Positions 5,183-9,162 of a DNA stretch of 9,162 nt are shown piece by piece. Origin of the DNA: JBCBJX01 sp038522735 (GTDB lineage: Bacteria > Pseudomonadota > Alphaproteobacteria > Caulobacterales > Parvularculaceae); assembly GCA_038522735.1 (NCBI GenBank), contig JBCBJX010000110.1:1-9162 (forward strand). The letters are read 5' to 3'. Position numbers and translations under genes: made by a program. The stretch's first letter is position 1. Each line of letters begins with the position of its first letter. The notes below the pieces were generated by a model. The model worked only from the letters and a program-made list of their open reading frames with translations. It made no database searches and was not told where the DNA came from.

Positions 5183-6433
5183 TTATTCCAGACCGGCGAG
5201 CGCCCGGCCGAAGGCGCGGGCGTCGAAGGCCTGCAGGTCGTCGACGCTTTCGCCGACCCCGATGAAGTGAATGGGGATCTCATGTTTGTCGGCGAGGGCG
5301 ACGAGGACGCCCCCGCGGGCCGTGCCGTCGAGCTTGGTCATGACGAGGCCCGTCGTTCCGGCGACGTCCCGGAAGACGTCCGCCTGCGAGAGGGCGTTCT
5401 GGCCGACGGTCGCGTCGAGCACCAGCAACGACGCGTGGGGCGCTTCGCCGTCGAGCTTTTTGATGACGCGGACGACTTTGGCGAGCTCGTCCATCAGCTC
5501 GCGGCGGTTTTGGAGCCGGCCCGCGGTGTCGATCATCAGGACGTCGATCTCTTGCGCGCGAGCCGCTTCGATGGCGTCGAAGGCGAGGCCGGCGGCGTCC
5601 GCGCCGACATCGCGGGCGATCACCGGCGCGCCGACCCGCTCGCCCCAGACCTGCAGCTGCTCGATCGCTGCGGCGCGGAAGGTGTCCCCGGCGGCGAGCA
5701 TCACCGACTTTCCGTCCTCGCGGAGTTTTTTCGCCAGCTTGCCGATCGTCGTTGTTTTGCCGGCCCCGTTGACGCCGGCGACGAGGATGACGTGCGGCCG
5801 GTTCGACGGGTCGATGGAGAGCGGCGCCTCCAGCGGCGCGAGGGTCGCGGCGACCTCGGCGGCGAGCACCTCTTTCACCTCCTGGTCGGAGACCTCCTTG
5901 TCGAACTTGTCCTTGGCGAGGGCGGCCGTCACCCGCGCCGCGGCGGCGACGCCGAGATCGGCGGTGATCAGAAGATCCTCCAGCTCCTCCAGCGTGTCGT
6001 CGTCGAGTTTCTTCTTGGTGAAGATCGACGCGACGCCGTCGGTGAGTTTGGTGGATGTCTTCGAGAGGCCGTCGCGCAGGCGCGAGAAGAGCCCGCGCTT
6101 TTTGACGGGCTCAGGCGCCGGGCTCTCCTCGGAGGCCCCGTCGCCGTCGGGCGTCGACGCCTCGGCGGCCGCCTCCTGCGCAGGCGCCGCCGCCTCAACG
6201 GACGCCGCGGCGTCGCGGAGGATCGCCTCCGGTTCGGCGTCGGCGAGGCGCGCCTCCTCCGCCTCCGGATCGGGGGTGAGGGGCTCTGCGCTCAACCCCT
6301 CCGCAAGCGCATGGGCGAACGTGTCTGCGGCCGGGGCCGCCTCGGTCGCCTCCGCCAGCTCGGGATCGTCCGTCTCATCCTGTTTTTTTTTCCGCCCAAA
6401 GAGGCCGCCGAAAAAGCCTTTTTTCTCGCTCAT
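5183..6433 (-). CDS. ftsY: Signal recognition particle receptor FtsY
   Basis: The SRP-receptor GTPase, which docks ribosome-SRP complexes at the inner membrane for co-translational insertion of membrane proteins. Of 416 aa, residues 1-20 form a basic, Phe/Gly-rich start (MSEKKGFFGGLFGRKKK) likely to touch lipid. About 20-110 is an acidic, Ala/Glu/Pro-rich A domain, then an N domain (KKRGLFSRLRDGLSKT, LEELEDLLITADLGV). The GTPase G domain has GVNGAGKTTT (220-229), GDTFRAAAIEQL (about 249-260), DTAGR (302-306) and TKLDGTARGG (366-375), then the FIGVGE closing motif. All nucleotide-binding motifs are intact. ATG at 6433 follows AAGGAG with 7-nt spacing, and that site begins within the mtaB stop region. 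An A9 run encodes Lys15-17. mtaB lies 10 bp upstream, so they likely share a transcript. Confidence 0.97.
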   Translation of the reverse strand: MSEKKGFFGGLFGRKKKQDETDDPELAEATEAAPAADTFAHALAEGLSAEPLTPDPEAEEARLADAEPEAILRDAAASVEAAAPAQEAAAEASTPDGDGASEESPAPEPVKKRGLFSRLRDGLSKTSTKLTDGVASIFTKKKLDDDTLEELEDLLITADLGVAAAARVTAALAKDKFDKEVSDQEVKEVLAAEVAATLAPLEAPLSIDPSNRPHVILVAGVNGAGKTTTIGKLAKKLREDGKSVMLAAGDTFRAAAIEQLQVWGERVGAPVIARDVGADAAGLAFDAIEAARAQEIDVLMIDTAGRLQNRRELMDELAKVVRVIKKLDGEAPHASLLVLDATVGQNALSQADVFRDVAGTTGLVMTKLDGTARGGVLVALADKHEIPIHFIGVGESVDDLQAFDARAFGRALAGLE

Positions 6434-6443
6434 GGCGCGCTCC

Positions 6444-7709
6444 TTACATCTCTTCCGCGACGAGCCGGGCGCCGTCGCGGCGGGTCATCCGCGCGGGGAC
6501 GAGCGCGCCCGGCGCCGGCGTCGTCAGAAATCGGCATTCGGCGAAATTCGGAAGCCGGCCGCGGCCGTTCCGCTCCGCCAACACAAGCTGCTCGGTGCCG
6601 ACAAGGGCGTCGAGATGGGCGATGAGCGCCGCCTCCGCCGTCTCGCGCAATCGCGCCGCGCGCTCTTTCACGACGGCCCGCTCCAGCTGCGGCATCCGCG
6701 CGGCGGGCGTTCCCTCCCGCGGCGAGAACGGAAAGACGTGCACGTAGGCGAGGCCGCAGTCTTCCACGAGGTTCACGGAGTTCTGGAACATCTCCTCCGT
6801 CTCCGTCGGGAAGCCGGCGATGAGGTCCGCGCCGAAGGCGATCTCCGGCCGGGCCTCGCGCAGGCGGGCGCAGATCTCCACCGCCTGGGCGCGGGTGTGC
6901 CGGCGTTTCATCCGCTTCAAGATCATATCATCGCCCGCCTGCAGGGAGAGATGCAGGTGCGGCGCGACGCGCCCGTCATGGGCGATGCGCTCAAAGAGCC
7001 GCCCGTCGATCTCCGCCCCGTCGATGGAGGAGAGGCGCAGCCGCGGCAGATCCGGGACGTGGTCGAGGACCTTGGCGACGAGCGCCCCGAGATCGGGCGC
7101 GCCCGGCAGATCCGGCCCATAGGAGGTGATGTCGACACCCGTCAGCACCACTTCGTAATAGCCGGCGTCGACCAGCCGCTTCACTTGGTCGACCACCGCG
7201 CCGACGGGGACCGAGCGGGCGTTTCCGCGGCCGTAGGGAATGATGCAGAAGGTGCAGCGGTGGTCGCACCCGGTCTGCACCTGAACGAACGCCCGCGAAT
7301 ACTCGCCGAACCCGTCGATGAGCTGCGGCGCGCTCTCACGCACGGCCATGATGTCGTCGACGCGGACGTTCTCGGCGTCGTCGACGCCGAAGTCCGTGGC
7401 GATGCGACGCCATTCCTCCGCGCGCAGTTTTTCTTCATTGCCGAGGACGGCGTCGACCTCCGGCATCGCGGCGAACCCGTCCGGGTCGATCTGCGCCGCG
7501 CAGCCGGTGACGACGAGGCGCGCGCCCGGGCGCTCCCGGCGGGCCCGGCGGATCGTCTGGCGGGCCTGGCGCACCGCTTCGTTGGTCACCGCGCAGGTGT
7601 TCACCACCACGGCGTCCCGCGCGCCGGCCTTGGCCGCGAGGCGACGCATGGCTTCGCTGTCATGGGCGTTCAAACGACAGCCGAGGGTGATGATGTCGGG
7701 CGCGGACAT
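6444..7709 (-). CDS. mtaB: tRNA (N6-threonylcarbamoyladenosine-37) methylthiotransferase MtaB
   Basis: A radical-SAM methylthiotransferase that converts t6A37 to ms2t6A in ANN-decoding tRNAs. From the ATG at 7709 it has 421 aa. The N-terminal MTTase domain carries its three cluster cysteines: Cys11 (LGCRLN), Cys39 (NTCAVT) and Cys70 (GCAAQ). The radical-SAM motif is GCDHRCTFC (Cys148, Cys152, Cys155), followed by GRGNARS, LTGVDITSYG, LHLSLQAGDD and the GADLIAGFPTE segment. A short TRAM-like C-terminus ends the protein. LGCRLN rather than the MiaB/RimO-type GCQMN/NSE pattern, together with TGVDI, favours MtaB. Alternative in-frame starts are ATG 7721 and GTG 7739; I prefer 7709 because family members begin a few residues before the first Cys. 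No start has a strong Shine-Dalgarno. Likely first gene of mtaB-ftsY-ispZ. Confidence 0.93.
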   Translation of the reverse strand: MSAPDIITLGCRLNAHDSEAMRRLAAKAGARDAVVVNTCAVTNEAVRQARQTIRRARRERPGARLVVTGCAAQIDPDGFAAMPEVDAVLGNEEKLRAEEWRRIATDFGVDDAENVRVDDIMAVRESAPQLIDGFGEYSRAFVQVQTGCDHRCTFCIIPYGRGNARSVPVGAVVDQVKRLVDAGYYEVVLTGVDITSYGPDLPGAPDLGALVAKVLDHVPDLPRLRLSSIDGAEIDGRLFERIAHDGRVAPHLHLSLQAGDDMILKRMKRRHTRAQAVEICARLREARPEIAFGADLIAGFPTETEEMFQNSVNLVEDCGLAYVHVFPFSPREGTPAARMPQLERAVVKERAARLRETAEAALIAHLDALVGTEQLVLAERNGRGRLPNFAECRFLTTPAPGALVPARMTRRDGARLVAEEM

Positions 7710-7791
7710 AAGGCCGCCCATGTGCCCACCGTTTTCCACGGGCGCAAGCTCGGCGACGCGGAGGCCGCTCGATGCGCGGCGGCGTCCGCGC

Positions 7792-7797
7792 TATCAT
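7792..7797 (+). promoter_or_regulatory. Possible -10 element for the DUF5996 gene
   Basis: TATCAT matches 5 of 6 bases of the sigma70 -10 consensus in an otherwise very GC-rich gap, 33 bp before the start codon. The hexamer 17 bp upstream (TCGATG, 7769-7774) is a poor -35, so this is only a candidate. Confidence 0.25.
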
Positions 7798-7830
7798 CGC
7801 CCCAGCGCGAGCCGCCTCACAGGAGCGATC

Positions 7831-8766
7831 ATGTCCCGTTGGCCTGACATCCCTTACGAACGGTGGGCGCCGACGGGCGCGAGCCTCCACATGTGGCTGC
7901 AAATCGTCGGCAAGTTCCGGCTGGCGCAGACGCCGTGGCTCAATCATTCCTGGCAGGCGACGTTTTATGTCACCGCCCGGGGCCTGACGACGTCAGTCAT
8001 TCCCGGTCCCGAAGCCGATTACGAAGCCGTCTTCGACATGCAGACCCATCGGCTGGAGCTGACGGCGACCGACGGGCGGTCCGCCGCCGTGCCGCTGGAG
8101 CCGATGACCGTCCGCGCCTTTTGGGAGCGATTCCACGACGCCCTCGCCGCCGTCGGCGCGCCCGCGAACCTTCACGGCGCCCCCAATGAGGTGGCCGACC
8201 CCGTTCCGTTTAAAGAGCAGACCGATATCGGCGCCTATGATCCGGAGGCCGCGCGCGACTACTGGCGCGCCCTCGTCGCCGTCGATGGCGTCTTCCGCCG
8301 CTTCAGGACGTCGTTTCTCGGCAAGTCGAGCCCGTCGCACGTGTTCTGGGGCAGCTTTGATCTGGCGGTGACGCGGTTCTCCGGCCGCCCTGCGCCGCGC
8401 CATCCGGGCGGGATCCCGGCCTTGCCCGACAGCGTCACCCGCGAAGCCTACTCCCACGAGGTGAGCAGCGCCGGCTTCTGGCCGGGGGGTGGAGGCGTCG
8501 ACCAGGCGGCGTTCTATTCCTACGCCTATCCGACCCCGGACGGCTTCAAGGACGCCTCCGTTTCTCCGGACGCGGCCTATTGGAGCGACCCCTTGGGCGA
8601 ATTCGTCCTGCCCTATGAGGCGGTCCGACAGGCTGAGGACCCCGAACGGGCGCTCCTGTCCTTCCTGCAGACGACCTACGCGGCGGCGGCCGATCTCAGC
8701 GGGTGGGACCGCAAAGCCCTGGAATGCGGCCTCGGTCGCCCGGGTGCGCCACGGGCTGTGGCGTAG
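7831..8766 (+). CDS. DUF5996 family protein of unknown function
   Basis: A 311-aa soluble protein that I recognise as the DUF5996 family; no function is established to my knowledge. Conserved-looking blocks in order are LHMWLQIVGKFRL (19-31), a WQATFYVTARGLTTS strand (from about 42), HVFWGSFDLAVTRFSGR (170-186) and EAYSHEVSSAGFWPGGG (206-222), then GEFVLPYEAVR and a final WDRKALE. The repeated Trp/His/Glu-containing blocks (His20, His170, His209, Glu210) could be a ligand or catalytic site, but this is inference. No signal peptide or membrane segment is visible. ATG at 7831 follows AGGAG at 7821-7825. The same frame is open far upstream (from 7318), but that part is antisense to mtaB. Divergent from mtaB, and followed by a low-GC stretch and an IS fragment. 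Confidence 0.88.
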   Translation: MSRWPDIPYERWAPTGASLHMWLQIVGKFRLAQTPWLNHSWQATFYVTARGLTTSVIPGPEADYEAVFDMQTHRLELTATDGRSAAVPLEPMTVRAFWERFHDALAAVGAPANLHGAPNEVADPVPFKEQTDIGAYDPEAARDYWRALVAVDGVFRRFRTSFLGKSSPSHVFWGSFDLAVTRFSGRPAPRHPGGIPALPDSVTREAYSHEVSSAGFWPGGGGVDQAAFYSYAYPTPDGFKDASVSPDAAYWSDPLGEFVLPYEAVRQAEDPERALLSFLQTTYAAAADLSGWDRKALECGLGRPGAPRAVA

Positions 8767-9033
8767 GGGTGTACTGATAGCGACGGCTGAAAATGGCTGG
8801 AATTGGCCCGAAATTGACTCTGAACCCATAAAAGCCAGCGTCTTAAAACGCCATAGGTAGGACGCCTGAACTCCGGCAAAGCTTCATCAGGCGACAGTCG
8901 TTACCATTGAGCTTTGGATCGACCGCCGTGGTTGAGAAATGGCTCTTTTGCATTGCAAAGTGGGCAGGCGAACTGTTACATGCCTGAGTTGGGGTAAACG
9001 CTCGGCCTACTGATTTTTGAATTTGGGGCTGAC
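8767..9033. other. Gene-free, lower-GC stretch leading into an IS end
   Basis: No credible gene is seen. GC content looks lower than in the rest of the window. It contains inverted repeats CGCCTGA / TCAGGCG (8863-8869, 8887-8893) and TTTGCA-T-TGCAAA (8947-8959). Part of it, at least the right side next to the transposase, should be the terminal non-coding sequence of the IS1595 element. The exact IS boundary and target-site duplication cannot be fixed because the other end lies outside the window. Confidence 0.55.
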
Positions 9034-9162
9034 CTAGGACTTTGAGGATTTTGCGTATGGTTTGAGCCATGCGCGGAGGGTTATCAAGAGCTGGTCTGGC
9101 GGTCCGTAGTTGAAGCGCCATTCGCACTCCTTGATGAAGAAATGGAAGTTCTGCCGGGGAAC
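9034..9162 (-). mobile_element. IS1595-family transposase, C-terminal end (cut by window edge)
   Basis: Reading the minus strand from the window edge gives an open frame of 42 residues ending in TAG at 9036-9034. It includes NFHFFIKECEWRFNYGPP and DQLLITLRAWLKPY. The FxxxIKECEWRFN block is characteristic of the C-terminus of IS1595-family (ISXO2-like) DDE transposases, which usually run to about 200-320 aa. The catalytic DDE/N residues lie outside the window, so whether the element is intact cannot be judged. This partial gene marks the right-hand part of the window as a site of insertion-sequence arrival. The same bases also give a different 94-codon frame (8843-9127), which lacks any family similarity and is a shadow. 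Confidence 0.8.

Noticed and set aside
5271..7847. An 858-codon plus-strand open frame antisense to ftsY and mtaB
   Set aside because: It is a GC-rich shadow frame: Ser/Arg/Ala-rich, without domains, and it covers two clearly conserved minus-strand genes.
8939..9013. A 24-aa plus-strand mini-ORF in the IS-proximal gap
   Set aside because: No ribosome-binding site, Cys/Arg-rich with no similarity, and probably within IS terminal DNA.
8843..9127. A 94-codon minus-strand ORF at the right edge
   Set aside because: It is out of frame with the IS1595 transposase end, which is the reading frame with clear family similarity.

Overview
The window is GC-rich chromosomal DNA with short intergenic gaps and 4-bp overlapping gene junctions. 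The protein families and gene order suggest an alphaproteobacterium, perhaps a Caulobacterales, Hyphomonadales or Parvularculales relative. This placement is inferred from gene content and protein style only. Most of the window is ordinary housekeeping sequence.

Layout from left to right: (1) A plus-strand run opens with the 3' part of an exonuclease III gene (xth), followed by a TrmH/SpoU-type RNA 2'-O-methyltransferase and then the cytochrome c maturation genes ccmC, ccmD and ccmG. Three of the four junctions are identical GTGA overlaps. ccmD is a 52-codon gene that is easily missed. (2) A perfect-stem bidirectional terminator separates ccmG from a convergent minus-strand MarR regulator, which carries a long Lys/Arg/Ala-rich, histone H1-like C-terminal tail. 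(3) A 411-bp divergent intergenic region holds inverted repeats, a weak promoter candidate for marR, and a small ORF that ends in an ATGA overlap with the next gene. (4) A plus-strand NUDIX hydrolase follows; its strong Shine-Dalgarno lies inside a perfect inverted repeat. (5) A minus-strand cluster reads mtaB, ftsY, ispZ/yciB: tRNA methylthiolation, the SRP receptor GTPase and an inner-membrane cell-envelope protein. (6) A plus-strand DUF5996 protein comes next. (7) A lower-GC, gene-free stretch leads to the last 42 codons of an IS1595-family transposase (minus strand), cut by the window edge.

ccmC, ccmD and ccmG supply haem-handling and thiol-reduction steps of c-type cytochrome assembly. 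ftsY and ispZ serve membrane-protein targeting and the envelope. The MarR and NUDIX genes are divergent neighbours and may share control sequence, but nothing here shows that one regulates the other.

I found no defence island, CRISPR array, prophage, tRNA or rRNA. The observations most worth a second look are the histone-tailed MarR protein and the small ORF plus Shine-Dalgarno hairpin in front of the NUDIX gene. Neither is proven to be a new system.
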